A stretch of 64,000 nucleotides of DNA from Dinoroseobacter shibae DFL 12 = DSM 16493 (GTDB taxonomy: Bacteria > Pseudomonadota > Alphaproteobacteria > Rhodobacterales > Rhodobacteraceae): contig NC_009952.1 in NCBI RefSeq assembly GCF_000018145.1, positions 2,418,001-2,482,000 on the forward strand, in the 5' to 3' direction. Position numbers and translations under genes: made by a program. This document shows positions 41,914 to 50,812 of the stretch, one piece after another (within the stretch, counting starts at the first letter, position 1; the number at the start of each line of letters is the position of its first letter). Under the pieces are notes generated by a model, which searched no databases, was not told where the DNA came from, and saw only the letters and a list, made by a program, of their open reading frames with translations.

Positions 41914-42507
41914 ATGTTCAATCCCCTCAAATCCTCCCTCGCCGCCTGCGTCCTGGCCCTTGCCACATCCGTTTCGGCCCCCGCACACGCGCAGGAGGCC
42001 TACCTCGGACAGATCATCATGGGCGGATGGAACTTCTGTCCGCGCGGAACCGCGCCACTCAACGGACAACTGATCCAGATCAGCCAGAACTCTGCCCTGT
42101 TCTCCCTGCTGGGCACGCAATTCGGCGGGGACGGGCGCACGACCTTCGCCCTGCCCGACATGCGCGGCCGGGTGGCCCTGCACAACGGAACCGGGCCGGG
42201 CCTGACCAACAAGCGCATCGGCGCCCGGGGCGGCAGCGAAACCAACACGCTGACCGTCGACCAACTGCCCCCACACGCCCACGCGCTGACAGGCACAAGC
42301 ACGGCTGCCAATACCCCCTCGCCCGCCGGTGCCCTGCCCGCCACGACGGGGCGCGATTCCAGCTATGCCGCCGGCAGCGCCGACACCGGGATGGGCGCGG
42401 GCGCGATCGGCAGTACCGGCGCCGGACAACCGGTCAACAACATGCCGCCCTATACCGTGGTGCAGATGTGCATCGTGACACAGGGCCTGTTCCCCTCGCG
42501 CAGCTAG
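41914..42507 (+). CDS. Exported phage-tail-collar-domain protein, copy 2
   Basis: The 197-residue paralogue has its own signal peptide (residues 1-26, ending AHAQ) and matches copy 1 along its whole length, including GQIIMGGWNFCPRGTAPLNG, FGGDGRTTFALPDMRGRV and PPHAHALTGTSTAANTPSP. The two genes arose by tandem duplication; the spacer of 99 nt also contains similar short sequence before each start. The conserved Cys in NFCPRG is kept in both. Function is unknown; phage origin or an adhesive role are both possible. Confidence 0.82.
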   Translation: MFNPLKSSLAACVLALATSVSAPAHAQEAYLGQIIMGGWNFCPRGTAPLNGQLIQISQNSALFSLLGTQFGGDGRTTFALPDMRGRVALHNGTGPGLTNKRIGARGGSETNTLTVDQLPPHAHALTGTSTAANTPSPAGALPATTGRDSSYAAGSADTGMGAGAIGSTGAGQPVNNMPPYTVVQMCIVTQGLFPSRS

Positions 42508-42560
42508 CGCCGGCACACTCCGTGATTGCGCGCCGCCCCTGCGGCGTGCAACCTGCGGCC

Positions 42561-43223
42561 ATGCTCGCTCCCCTGCGCCCGCTCGCCTTGGCCCTGACCC
42601 TGCTGGTCCCCGCCCTGCCCGCGCGGGCCTGCCAGACCGCGCTTTTGCTGGCCATCGACGTGTCCCAATCCATCGACAGTGCCGAGTACCGGTATCAAAC
42701 CGAAGGGCTGGCCGATGCCTTGGCCGATACCGAGATCGCCGAGGCCCTGATCCGGGGCCGTATGGCGCTGGCCGTGATGCAATGGTCCGGACGGGACGCG
42801 CAGAACCTGTCGATCCCCTGGACACGCATCCACAGCCAGGCGGACCTGGCGGCCTTCGCCGCCCGCGCCCGTGCCATGCCGCGCGCCTATGTCATGTCAA
42901 ACACCGCCGTGGGCGAGGCGCTGAGCTTCGGGCTTGCGCAGTTCGCGGCCGTCCCGGACTGCGCGCGCAAGGTGATCGATGTGTCAGGCGATGGGCCGGA
43001 TAACGCGGGCTCCGACCCGCGGCTGGCCCGCCGCGCCGCTGAACGCGCGGGCATCGAGATCAATGCGCTGGCGATCGAGTCGCTGGGCCTGTCGATCACC
43101 AATTACTTTCGCCGCGCGGTCATCACCCGGGGCGGCTTCGTGATGACCGCCCGCGGCTATCGCAGCTATGCCCGCACCCTGCGCGAGAAGATTCGCCGCG
43201 AAATTTCCCAGATCATGTTCTGA
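42561..43223 (+). CDS. Exported VWA-like protein, DUF1194
   Basis: The 220-residue protein has a Sec signal (residues 1-20) and a von Willebrand A-type fold with the metal-ion-dependent site DVSQSIDSAEY (DxSxS). It continues with MALAVMQWSG, then VIDVSGDGPDNAG and NALAIESLG. DUF1194 proteins are periplasmic or secreted and of unknown role. It is on the same strand as the collar proteins and is followed by an ABM-domain gene at 12 nt. Confidence 0.83.
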   Translation: MLAPLRPLALALTLLVPALPARACQTALLLAIDVSQSIDSAEYRYQTEGLADALADTEIAEALIRGRMALAVMQWSGRDAQNLSIPWTRIHSQADLAAFAARARAMPRAYVMSNTAVGEALSFGLAQFAAVPDCARKVIDVSGDGPDNAGSDPRLARRAAERAGIEINALAIESLGLSITNYFRRAVITRGGFVMTARGYRSYARTLREKIRREISQIMF

Positions 43224-43235
43224 CCGGAGCCCCAG

Positions 43236-43580
43236 ATGATTGCCGTGATATTCGAAGTCCATCCCGCCGAGGGCCGCAAGGACGCCTATCTCGCCATGGC
43301 CGCGGAGATGCGCCCCCTTGTCGAGCAGATCAACGGGTTCCTGTCGGTCGAACGCTTCGAGAGCCTGACAACCCCCGGCAAGCTCTTGTCGGTATCGTTT
43401 TTCCGGGATGAAGCCGCGCTGGATGAATGGCGCCGGCTGACGCAGCATCGGCGGGCGCAGACCGCGGGCCGCGCGGGCATGTTCGCCGACTACCGGCTGC
43501 GCGTGGCCCATGTGCTGCGCGACTACGGCATGACCGACCGGGCCGAGGCCCCCGCCGACAGCGTGGCCCTGCACGGATGA
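43236..43580 (+). CDS. Antibiotic biosynthesis monooxygenase (ABM)-domain protein
   Basis: The 114-residue protein is a ferredoxin-like ABM domain: VIFEVHPAEGRKDAYLAMAAEMRPLVEQINGFLSVERF, then SVSFFRDEAALDEWRRLTQHR. Such proteins include haem-degrading enzymes and quinol monooxygenases, but no catalytic residue decides between them. It lies between the VWA protein and the chromate transporter, 35 nt before the latter. Confidence 0.82.
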   Translation: MIAVIFEVHPAEGRKDAYLAMAAEMRPLVEQINGFLSVERFESLTTPGKLLSVSFFRDEAALDEWRRLTQHRRAQTAGRAGMFADYRLRVAHVLRDYGMTDRAEAPADSVALHG

Positions 43581-43614
43581 GCCCCCGCGCCGCATCCATG
43601 CCGCACCCGGCCCC

Positions 43615-44868
43615 ATGACGCCCCCCTCCCTGTCGGAGCTGACCCGCGTCTTCGGTCGCATCGGCCTTCTGTCCTTCGGCGGCCCTGCGGCCCAGATCGC
43701 GCTGATGCAGGAAGAGCTGGTCGAGGACCGCGCCTGGCTGACGCGGCCGCAATTCCTCAACGCGCTGTCCTTTTGCATGCTCCTGCCCGGGCCGGAGGCG
43801 ATGCAGCTGGCCACCTATGCGGGCTGGAAGCTGCGGGGCACGCCGGGCGGGTTGATCGCGGGGGGGCTCTTCGTGGTGCCGGGGGCCTGCGTGATCTTCG
43901 CGCTCGCCTATGCCTACGCCGCATTCGGCGATCTGCCCCTGGTGGACGGGGTGTTTCTGGGCATTCAGGCGGCCGTGATCGTCCTGGTGTTCAAGGCGCT
44001 CCTGGGTCTTGCGCGCAAGACGCTGACCTCGCGGGACCGATGGATGCTGGCAGCGCTCAGCTTCACGGCGCTCTTCGTGTTCGGCGTGCCCTTCCCTGCG
44101 ATCATCGCCGCGGCGGCGCTTTACGGTGCGTTGAGCGCCCGCGGGCCCGTGACGACGTCCGCGGAGAGCGAGGCCCTACCCCACCCTGCCATCGGCACGA
44201 TTCTGACCTGGTTGACTGCTTGGCTCGCGCCCATCGCGGTGCTCTGGGCCAGCGGTGCCGACCTGCTCAGCCAGATCGCCCTCTTTTTCGCCAAGCTCGC
44301 GGTGGTCACTTTCGGCGGGGCCTATGCAGTGCTTGCCTACATGACGCAAGAGGTCGTGCAGGAACGGGGCTGGCTCACGCCCGAGCAGATGATCGACGCG
44401 CTGGGTCTGGCGGAGACGACGCCGGGGCCGCTGATTCTGGTCACACAATTCGTGGGCTTTCTCGCAGGGTTCGCCGAAGGCGGGCTCGGACTGGCACTGA
44501 TCGCCGGGCTAATCACGCTGTGGGTGACTTTTGTGCCCTGTTTTTTGTGGATTTTCACCTTCGCACCGTATGTGGAGTGGATCGCCACACGGCCCCGCCT
44601 GACCGGCGCTCTGCAGGGCATTACCGCCGCTGTGGTGGGCGTGATCCTGAACCTTGTGCTGTGGTTCGCGCTGCATGTGCTGTTCGACAGTTTGCGCCCG
44701 GTGGCGGTGCCGGGTGTGGTGGCCGAGCTTCCGCTGCTGGCCTCGTGGAACGGGGCGGCCCTCGGCCTGACCCTGTTCGCGGCCTACCTGATGTTGCGCC
44801 TGAAGCTGGAATTCCCGGTTGTGCTTGCCTTTTGCGCCACCGCTGCGGGGGTCATCACCCTGATCTGA
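43615..44868 (+). CDS. chrA: Chromate transporter, two-domain
   Basis: The 417-residue protein has two homologous CHR domains. The first contains FGGPAAQIALMQEELVEDRAWL and FCMLLPGPEAMQLATYAGWK; the second contains FGGAYAVLAYMTQEVVQERGWL and LAETTPGPLILVTQFVGF. About ten to twelve membrane segments span the inner membrane. ChrA-family proteins export chromate, although the native substrate of such proteins in marine bacteria is often unclear. Confidence 0.93.
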   Translation: MTPPSLSELTRVFGRIGLLSFGGPAAQIALMQEELVEDRAWLTRPQFLNALSFCMLLPGPEAMQLATYAGWKLRGTPGGLIAGGLFVVPGACVIFALAYAYAAFGDLPLVDGVFLGIQAAVIVLVFKALLGLARKTLTSRDRWMLAALSFTALFVFGVPFPAIIAAAALYGALSARGPVTTSAESEALPHPAIGTILTWLTAWLAPIAVLWASGADLLSQIALFFAKLAVVTFGGAYAVLAYMTQEVVQERGWLTPEQMIDALGLAETTPGPLILVTQFVGFLAGFAEGGLGLALIAGLITLWVTFVPCFLWIFTFAPYVEWIATRPRLTGALQGITAAVVGVILNLVLWFALHVLFDSLRPVAVPGVVAELPLLASWNGAALGLTLFAAYLMLRLKLEFPVVLAFCATAAGVITLI

Positions 44869-44965
44869 TACCGCCTGCGCGGCAAATGTTCTTTTTGACG
44901 ACCGGACCTTTCCATCCCAAGTGACTTTACTTAACCTGAGATTGCACGCGATGAGGATCTCCCGA

Positions 44966-45493
44966 ATGGCTGAACGCCTCGATTACGGAAACCGAATGCA
45001 CCGGGCGATGCGGGCGCTCATTCAGGATGTCCTGCGTGAGGTGGCTGCTGACGGATTGCCCGGCGAACATCATTTCTTCATCACCTTCGACACCCAGCAC
45101 CCGGGGGTCGAGTTGTCCGACTGGTTGCGCGAGCGCTACCCGGACGAGATGACCATCGTGCTGCAGCACTGGTTCGACGGGCTGGAAGTGCGCGAGGCGG
45201 ATTTCTCGGTGGTGCTGAACTTCGGCGACCAGCCCGAAGCGCTGACCGTGCCGCTGGATGCAATCCGGACCTTCGTGGACCCCTCCGTGGAATTCGGTTT
45301 GCGGTTCGAAACCCAGGACGATGCCGATTTCGAGGACGAGGAGGATGACGAGGAAGAGACCCATGAGGTCACGGCCCTCGTTCCGCCGCCGGAGGCGCGC
45401 CCGCACAAGCCGACCGCCAAGGACACCACCGAGAAGAAGCCTGGCACGTCCAAGGACGCCGAGATCGTCAGCCTCGATTCCTTTCGCAAGTAA
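44966..45493 (+). CDS. sspB: SspB-type ClpXP adaptor
   Basis: The ATG at 44966 has GAGGA 8 nt upstream; the product is 175 residues. The N-terminal domain ([43 protein letters not shown]) binds ssrA-tagged substrates. An acidic linker (residues about 115-130) and the C-terminal ClpX-binding tail ([10 protein letters not shown]) complete it. It delivers tmRNA-tagged proteins to ClpXP. Its partner tmRNA is in the same window. It stands 117 nt before fumC on the same strand. Confidence 0.92.
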   Translation: MAERLDYGNRMHRAMRALIQDVLREVAADGLPGEHHFFITFDTQHPGVELSDWLRERYPDEMTIVLQHWFDGLEVREADFSVVLNFGDQPEALTVPLDAIRTFVDPSVEFGLRFETQDDADFEDEEDDEEETHEVTALVPPPEARPHKPTAKDTTEKKPGTSKDAEIVSLDSFRK

Positions 45494-45609
45494 GCGCGCC
45501 TGCTGCCCTGCGCCAATTGGCCCGGGCACGCGGCACCATTCCCCGATTGCCCGGACCTGTCCTGAGCGGTAAACGGCATGCGAACGTATACGGAAGGGAG
45601 TGTCCCCCC

Positions 45610-47007
45610 ATGACCATGACCGAGACCCGCACCGAAACCGACAGCTTCGGCCCGCTCGAGGTTCCTGCCGACAAGTATTGGGGCGCGCAGACGCAGCGCT
45701 CGATCATGAACTTCCCCATCGGATGGGAAAAGCAACCCGTGGCGATCGTTCGCGCCCTCGGCGTGATCAAGAAGGCCTGCGCCATGGCCAACAAGAAAAG
45801 CGGCAAGCTCGACGCCCGCCTGGCCGATGCGATCATCCAGGCCGCGGGCGAGGTGATCGACGGCAAGTTCGACGACAACTTCCCGCTGGTGGTCTGGCAA
45901 ACCGGCTCCGGCACCCAGTCCAACATGAACTCCAACGAGGTGATCGCCAACCGCGCGATCGAGATCCTGGGCGGCGTGATCGGCTCCAAGGACCCGGTGC
46001 ATCCGAACGATCACTGCAACATGGGTCAGTCTTCCAACGACACCTTCCCCACGGCCATGCATATCGCCGCCGCGACCACCGCGCGCGACGTGCTGCTGCC
46101 CGGGCTCGTGAAACTCGCCGAGGGGCTGGAAGCCAAGGCCGAAGAGTTCAAGGACATCATCAAGATCGGCCGCACCCATACCCAGGATGCCACGCCCCTC
46201 ACATTGGGCCAGGAATTCTCCGGCTACGCCAAGCAGATCCGCAACGGCATTGCCCGGATCGAGATGGCCCTGCCCGGCATCTACGAACTGGCCCAAGGCG
46301 GCACCGCCGTGGGCACAGGGCTGAACACTTCGCCGGGCTGGTCCGAAACCGTGGCCGCCAACATGGCCGAGATCACCGGCCTTCCCTTCGTGACCGCCCC
46401 CAACAAGTTCGAAGCGCTCGCCGCCCACGACGCGATGGTCTTCATGTCCGGCGCGATCAAGACGACCGCCATGGCGGCCTACAAGATCGCCAACGACATG
46501 CGCTTTCTCGGCTCCGGGCCACGGTCCGGACTGGGCGAGCTGATCCTGCCGGAAAACGAGCCCGGCTCGTCGATTATGCCGGGCAAGGTGAACCCGACCC
46601 AGGCCGAGGCGATGACCCAGGTCTGCGCCCATATACTGGGCAATGACGCGGCCATTTCCTTTGCCGGCAGCCAGGGCCATTTCGAGCTGAACGTCTACAA
46701 CCCGATGATGTCCTACAACCTGCTGCAATCCATGACCCTGCTGGGCGATGCCGCCGACAGCTTCACCGAGCGGATGCTGATGGGCACACGCGCCAATGAA
46801 GAACGGATCGACAAGTTGATGAAAGAAAGCCTGATGCTGGTCACGGCCCTCGCGCCCACCATCGGCTACGACAACGCCACCAAGGTGGCCAAGACCGCCC
46901 ACAAGAACGGCACCACCCTGAAGGAAGAAGCCATTGCGCTGGGGTTCGTTGACGCGGAAACCTTCGACAAGGTCGTGCGCCCGGAGGACATGATCGGCCC
47001 GAGGTAA
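45610..47007 (+). CDS. fumC: Fumarate hydratase class II
   Basis: The 465-residue protein starts [31 protein letters not shown], with AAGGGAG 10 nt upstream. Family signatures are [30 protein letters not shown] and the superfamily signature [12 protein letters not shown]. It interconverts fumarate and malate in the citric-acid cycle, as the oxygen-stable class. Three small genes follow on the same strand. Confidence 0.96.
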   Translation: MTMTETRTETDSFGPLEVPADKYWGAQTQRSIMNFPIGWEKQPVAIVRALGVIKKACAMANKKSGKLDARLADAIIQAAGEVIDGKFDDNFPLVVWQTGSGTQSNMNSNEVIANRAIEILGGVIGSKDPVHPNDHCNMGQSSNDTFPTAMHIAAATTARDVLLPGLVKLAEGLEAKAEEFKDIIKIGRTHTQDATPLTLGQEFSGYAKQIRNGIARIEMALPGIYELAQGGTAVGTGLNTSPGWSETVAANMAEITGLPFVTAPNKFEALAAHDAMVFMSGAIKTTAMAAYKIANDMRFLGSGPRSGLGELILPENEPGSSIMPGKVNPTQAEAMTQVCAHILGNDAAISFAGSQGHFELNVYNPMMSYNLLQSMTLLGDAADSFTERMLMGTRANEERIDKLMKESLMLVTALAPTIGYDNATKVAKTAHKNGTTLKEEAIALGFVDAETFDKVVRPEDMIGPR

Positions 47008-47146
47008 GGCGCTGCGCCACCGACCAATCCTGTGTACCGCATCGCCCACCGGGCTGACACGTCCCTCTAATGCCTGGCATCGAAAAACCGGTGCCAGGCG
47101 CCTGCATCCACTTGTGATCCGGAGCGGAGATGCGCATCCTGCGACC

Positions 47147-47326
47147 ATGGTCCAGGTCACGAATCTCCGCACGATCAGAAAGCAGAAAGCACGTGAAGAA
47201 AAGCGTGTAACTGCCTCGGAAAAAGCCACTCTTCATGGTGAGAGCAAGGCTGAACGCCTGCTGCGTATCTCGCGGGCCGAGCGCGAGAAGAAGCATCTCG
47301 ACCAGCATTATGCCGAGGATGACTAG
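47147..47326 (+). CDS. DUF4169 small protein
   Basis: The 59-residue basic protein (NLRTIRKQKAREEKRVTASEK, then GESKAERLLRISRAEREKK) matches DUF4169, a short alphaproteobacterial family. It overlaps the next gene by 8 nt. Function is unknown. Confidence 0.75.
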   Translation: MVQVTNLRTIRKQKAREEKRVTASEKATLHGESKAERLLRISRAEREKKHLDQHYAEDD

Positions 47327-47534
47327 ACGCCCGGTCAAACGCTCCCTGACCTTGCGCGGGCACCGCACCAGCGTGTCGCTGGAGGACGAGTTCTGGACTG
47401 CATTCCGCGACATGGCGGCCGACCGCAACATGCCGATCAACGCCTTGGCCGCAGAAATCGACGCCGAACGCGGCGCGGATCTGGGGCTGGCCTCTGCCAT
47501 TCGCCTGGCGATTCTACGGCACTATCGCGATTAA
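47319..47534 (+). CDS. Ribbon-helix-helix domain protein
   Basis: The 71-residue protein reads MTRRPVKRSLTLRGHRTSVSLEDEFWTAF and continues with NMPINALAAEIDAERG, then SAIRLAILRHYRD. This is the short ribbon-helix-helix family often found beside DUF4169 and fumC in Rhodobacteraceae. It probably binds DNA. It overlaps the DUF4169 gene by 8 nt. Confidence 0.78.
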   Translation: MTRRPVKRSLTLRGHRTSVSLEDEFWTAFRDMAADRNMPINALAAEIDAERGADLGLASAIRLAILRHYRD

Positions 47535-47611
47535 GGGTCTGTTTACCGTGGCGCGGCATGGTTTCGGCCATGCGATGCACGCGACCGATCCCGAGATCCC
47601 CGGAGACATGG

Positions 47612-47803
47612 ATGCTCCAGGTCTTTTCTTCGAAAACAGCCCGCCAGGGCGGCGTGGTGCGGCGGCGCATGCGGGATGTGGAGAGGATCGTCGGGCGCGC
47701 CGAATTTCTGGCCGAGATCCGAAGACGCGGCTTCCATGCGGTTGAGAATGGCGGCGATATCGTGATCTTCTGCAATGCCCAGCCGATCCGCCGGGTGGTC
47801 TGA
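47612..47803 (+). CDS. Small uncharacterised protein
   Basis: The 63-residue protein starts at an ATG with GGAG 6 nt upstream. It reads MLQVFSSKTARQGGVVRRRM, then VGRAEFLAEIRRRGFHAVENG and DIVIFCNAQPIRRVV, and looks like a compact alpha/beta protein. I recognise similar short Rhodobacteraceae proteins but no established function. A pair of palindromes follows within 2 nt of its stop. Confidence 0.6.
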   Translation: MLQVFSSKTARQGGVVRRRMRDVERIVGRAEFLAEIRRRGFHAVENGGDIVIFCNAQPIRRVV

Positions 47804-47804
47804 C

Positions 47805-47855
47805 GCAAAATCCTTGAGCAAGGATTTTGCCAAGAGTTTTGCTCAAAACTCTTGG
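47805..47855. repeat. Paired CCAA...TTGG palindromes overlapping the P450 3' end
   Basis: The first hairpin (47805-47830) is GCAAAATCCTTG, 2-nt centre, CAAGGATTTTGC. The second (47830-47855) is CCAAGAGTTTTG, centre, and a matching CAAAACTCTTGG arm. The second covers the stop and final codons of the P450 gene (QEF). The pair has the same layout as 39715-39765. Confidence 0.9.
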
Positions 47856-49219
47856 CCGGCGGCCCCGACGCGCAACCAGATCCCGTGGCGCGCGCGCACG
47901 GTCAGATGCGCCTCGGGCACCGGCACGTGGTTCGGGTCCGCTTCGAACCGGAACGCCTGCAGGAACGCCGCCAGCATCAAGGTTCCTTCGGCCATGGCGA
48001 ACCCCGCCCCCGGACAGACCCGGCGCCCGGCGGAGAACGGCATATAGGCGTCGCGCTGGCTCTGTTGCGTCTCCTCCCGCTGCCATCGGTCGGGATCGAA
48101 CACGTCCGGCGCGCTCCAGAGCCGCGTGTGGCGCTGCAGATGCCAGGGGCTGAGCACCACCTGGGCGCCGCGCCGGATTTTCCGGCCCCGCCATACGCGC
48201 GCCGCCTCCACCTGCCGCACCATCATCGGCACCGGCGGGTAGAGCCGCAGCGCCTCGCGATAGACATCCCGCGTGCGCGGCAATTTCGACAGATCGGAGA
48301 ATGTCATTTCAAGAGGTGCGACCGCCGCCACCTCCGCCCGGACCCGGGCTTGCACGTCGGGCGCAGCGCCCAGCAGGTAGAGCGCCCAGGCCAATGCGCT
48401 GGCGCTGGTCTCGTGCCCGGCCAGAAAGAAGATCGCGACCTGGTCCACCATCTCGTCGGTCGAGAATCGGGCGCCGGTCTCCGGGTCCGGCGTGGTCATG
48501 ATCTTCGTGGCCAGATCCCGCGGCGCGGTTCCAGCGGCGATCTCCGCCTGCCGCCGGGCCGTCATCTGCGCGATCAGCGCCCGCAGATGCGCCGCGGTCT
48601 CCTTTGTCTCGGCCCGGTGCATCCGGGGCATCCAGCGCGGCAGGGGCAGGAACGCGCCGAGGTTTAGGATCGGCTGGCTGCGCTGATGGGCGCGGAAGGC
48701 GCGGTAGACTACCGCTGCCATCGCATCATCTATGGGCACCGAGAACAGGGTCCGAAAAATGACATCCGCTGCCGCATGGGCGCAGACCTCCTCGATCTCG
48801 ACCAGATCCGCCGCGCGCCGCGCCTCCAGCCGCGCCACGGCATTGCGCGCCGCGTCCTGCATCGCCGCGAAACTCTCGCGCACGCGGCCCCGCTCGAAGG
48901 CCGGATCGATGATCCGTCTCTGGCGTGCCCAGGTCGCCCCATTGGTCAAAAAGACACTCTCGCCCAAAAGCGGGCGCAACCCCTCTGCGATCCGGTCGGA
49001 TTTCGGAAAATCCTCGGGCGCATCGTGCAGCACCTCGCGCACCAACACAGGGTCGTTGACCAGGTAGGAGCGGAAAAACGGCGTCCGGAACTCCGCCATC
49101 CACGCGCGGTAAAGCCGCGCGGGCTGCGCCGACAGGATGTCCTTGCGAAAGAGCTTCAGGTACTGCCAGAGCGACACCCGGTCCTGCCGCGCCACGGGTT
49201 TCGGGGCGGGCGGCCTCAT
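47843..49219 (-). CDS. Cytochrome P450
   Basis: The 458-residue protein has the I-helix oxygen-binding motif AGHETSA, the ExxR motif (YREALRLYPP) and the haem-binding loop FSAGRRVCPGAGFA. Near the N-terminus are KDILSAQPARLYRAWMAEF and ERGRVRESFAAMQDAARN. It would hydroxylate an unknown substrate. Its ATG (49219) overlaps the stop of the upstream membrane hydrolase gene by 4 nt. The C-terminal residues QEF come from the palindrome. Redox partners are not encoded nearby. Confidence 0.9.
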   Translation of the reverse strand: MRPPAPKPVARQDRVSLWQYLKLFRKDILSAQPARLYRAWMAEFRTPFFRSYLVNDPVLVREVLHDAPEDFPKSDRIAEGLRPLLGESVFLTNGATWARQRRIIDPAFERGRVRESFAAMQDAARNAVARLEARRAADLVEIEEVCAHAAADVIFRTLFSVPIDDAMAAVVYRAFRAHQRSQPILNLGAFLPLPRWMPRMHRAETKETAAHLRALIAQMTARRQAEIAAGTAPRDLATKIMTTPDPETGARFSTDEMVDQVAIFFLAGHETSASALAWALYLLGAAPDVQARVRAEVAAVAPLEMTFSDLSKLPRTRDVYREALRLYPPVPMMVRQVEAARVWRGRKIRRGAQVVLSPWHLQRHTRLWSAPDVFDPDRWQREETQQSQRDAYMPFSAGRRVCPGAGFAMAEGTLMLAAFLQAFRFEADPNHVPVPEAHLTVRARHGIWLRVGAAGQEF

Positions 49220-50406
49220 GCGACGACACGTCGGCGCAGCACGCTGGGCGAAGGGGCCCGCGCCTCGAACCGGTCCTTGAGCCGCAGCGGCCCCGCCGTG
49301 ATCTGGAAATAGTCGTAATCCCCGGGCCGGTCGAACGCATGCAGATACTGGAAATGCAGCCGATAGAAGCGCCAGCGCAGCTTTGCCCAGGTTTCCGGCG
49401 CGAGCGTCTCGCTGAAACGCGCCGAGATGATGCGCGGCCCGGTCTGGTCTGCGCGTGCCACGCCGCTCACGGCCACCGGATCGCACAGCGCGAAGGCGCA
49501 GCCATCGCCGGGCGCAGTCACATCCAGCCAGAAAACCCGGGACTGGTGGCCCAGTACCGCCAGATCGCCGCGCAATTCCGTCGCCTGCGGCAGGGCCGAC
49601 ACCATGGGCGTGACGTGACCGAGGCTGAGAAACCCGACCGTCACGCCGCTCTCCAGGCGCCCGGCACGCAGCAGTTCTGCCAACACCGTCACCCCGAGAT
49701 ACGCGCCCGAGGAATGGCCCACCAGCAGCACTTCGTCTACCTCTCCGCGCGCCGCCTCGGCCACACGGTCCGCGAACCCCGACAACCGGGCGCGCAACTC
49801 CGGCGGATACGCCCCGCCCAGCCCCGCCGCATAGGCATAGTCCCGCATCAGGTAATGGGCATAGAGCCAGCGATCCGCCCGGTACCCGGCCTCCAGCACG
49901 AGGGCGAAGACCCCGACCGCCAGCAAAAGATCCAGCCATGGCACCGGGACCAGCTGCAGACACAGCACCCCCGCCCCCAGCGCCAGCAGCAGCTGCGCCA
50001 GCAAGGCCACCACCGGATAGAGCGCGGCCAGCACCGGCCCCTTGCGCAACCGCGTCAACCGCCAGAGGGCCCCGCTGGCAAGATAGATCCACGCGGTTCG
50101 CACCAGCGCCGCGTAGGACCGCAGCACATTGCCCGTCATGGACGCCTGCACCAGATCGGACCAGACCAGCACCTCGATCTGCGTCACGACCTCTCGCGCA
50201 CCGTCGCGCAAGTCCACCTGCCAGGCGGTCCCCCCGGGCAGGCCCGCGACCTTCAGGCCATAGCCCGACAGCTCGGCCTGCTTGCGGCCCTCGCGGCGAT
50301 ACATCTCGCGGTATCGCCGGGGCGGAAACGGGTCATACCCGGGCAGGTAGAACACCTTGCGGCGCCGGACCTCTGGCGCCTGTTCCGTGGATGTCATGGC
50401 TCGCAT
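49216..50406 (-). CDS. Membrane-associated alpha/beta-hydrolase-like protein
   Basis: The 396-residue protein starts with KVFYLPGYDPFPPRRYREMYRREG and has two or three membrane segments (residues about 120-185) before the nucleophile elbow VLLVGHSSGAYLGVTVL. The later part includes FWLDVTAPGDGCAFALCDPV. The membrane segments inside an alpha/beta hydrolase frame are unusual. It overlaps the P450 gene by 4 nt, so they probably act on the same substrate. Lipid or ester hydrolysis is inferred. ATG codons at 50406 and 50397 are possible starts. Confidence 0.7.
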   Translation of the reverse strand: MRAMTSTEQAPEVRRRKVFYLPGYDPFPPRRYREMYRREGRKQAELSGYGLKVAGLPGGTAWQVDLRDGAREVVTQIEVLVWSDLVQASMTGNVLRSYAALVRTAWIYLASGALWRLTRLRKGPVLAALYPVVALLAQLLLALGAGVLCLQLVPVPWLDLLLAVGVFALVLEAGYRADRWLYAHYLMRDYAYAAGLGGAYPPELRARLSGFADRVAEAARGEVDEVLLVGHSSGAYLGVTVLAELLRAGRLESGVTVGFLSLGHVTPMVSALPQATELRGDLAVLGHQSRVFWLDVTAPGDGCAFALCDPVAVSGVARADQTGPRIISARFSETLAPETWAKLRWRFYRLHFQYLHAFDRPGDYDYFQITAGPLRLKDRFEARAPSPSVLRRRVVA

Positions 50407-50529
50407 CGCTCGCGTTTTGCGCGACCCTAGCCCGCGCTCCGGGGCTTGGATAGATCACCAGAGCCGAAAGCGGCGTAAGGGCTGCGGAATTTACGTGCAG
50501 CGCGGGCGACAGGCCGGTATTCAAGGGCC

Positions 50530-50757
50530 ATGTCCGATCAGACCCATCTCGATGCCCGGGGGTTGCTGTGCCCCCTACCCGTCCTGAAAGCGCGCAAGGC
50601 GCTGAAATCCCTGCCCAAGGGCGCGGAGTTGCACCTGCTGGCCGATGACCCGGCCGCGATCGTCGATGTGCCCCATTACTGCGCCGAGAGCGGTCATGAA
50701 CTGCTGCGCCAGACCGACCGGGACGACGGCCAACTCTACGTGATCCGCAAAACCTGA
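50530..50757 (+). CDS. TusA-family sulfurtransferase-like protein
   Basis: The 75-residue protein has the CPxP motif (DARGLLCPLPVLKARKAL) of TusA/SirA proteins, with DVPHYCAESGHELL later. It probably carries sulfur on its first Cys in the cytoplasm. It is convergent with RNase E, whose stop lies 55 nt away. Confidence 0.87.
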   Translation: MSDQTHLDARGLLCPLPVLKARKALKSLPKGAELHLLADDPAAIVDVPHYCAESGHELLRQTDRDDGQLYVIRKT

Positions 50758-50812
50758 GCCGATGAAAAAGGGGCCCCGAGGGACGCCTTTTCCGATCGAT
50801 ATGGATACCAGT

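Noticed and set aside
46281-46472. Minus-strand 63-residue ORF inside fumC
   Set aside because: It is antisense to conserved fumarase sequence with no start signal.
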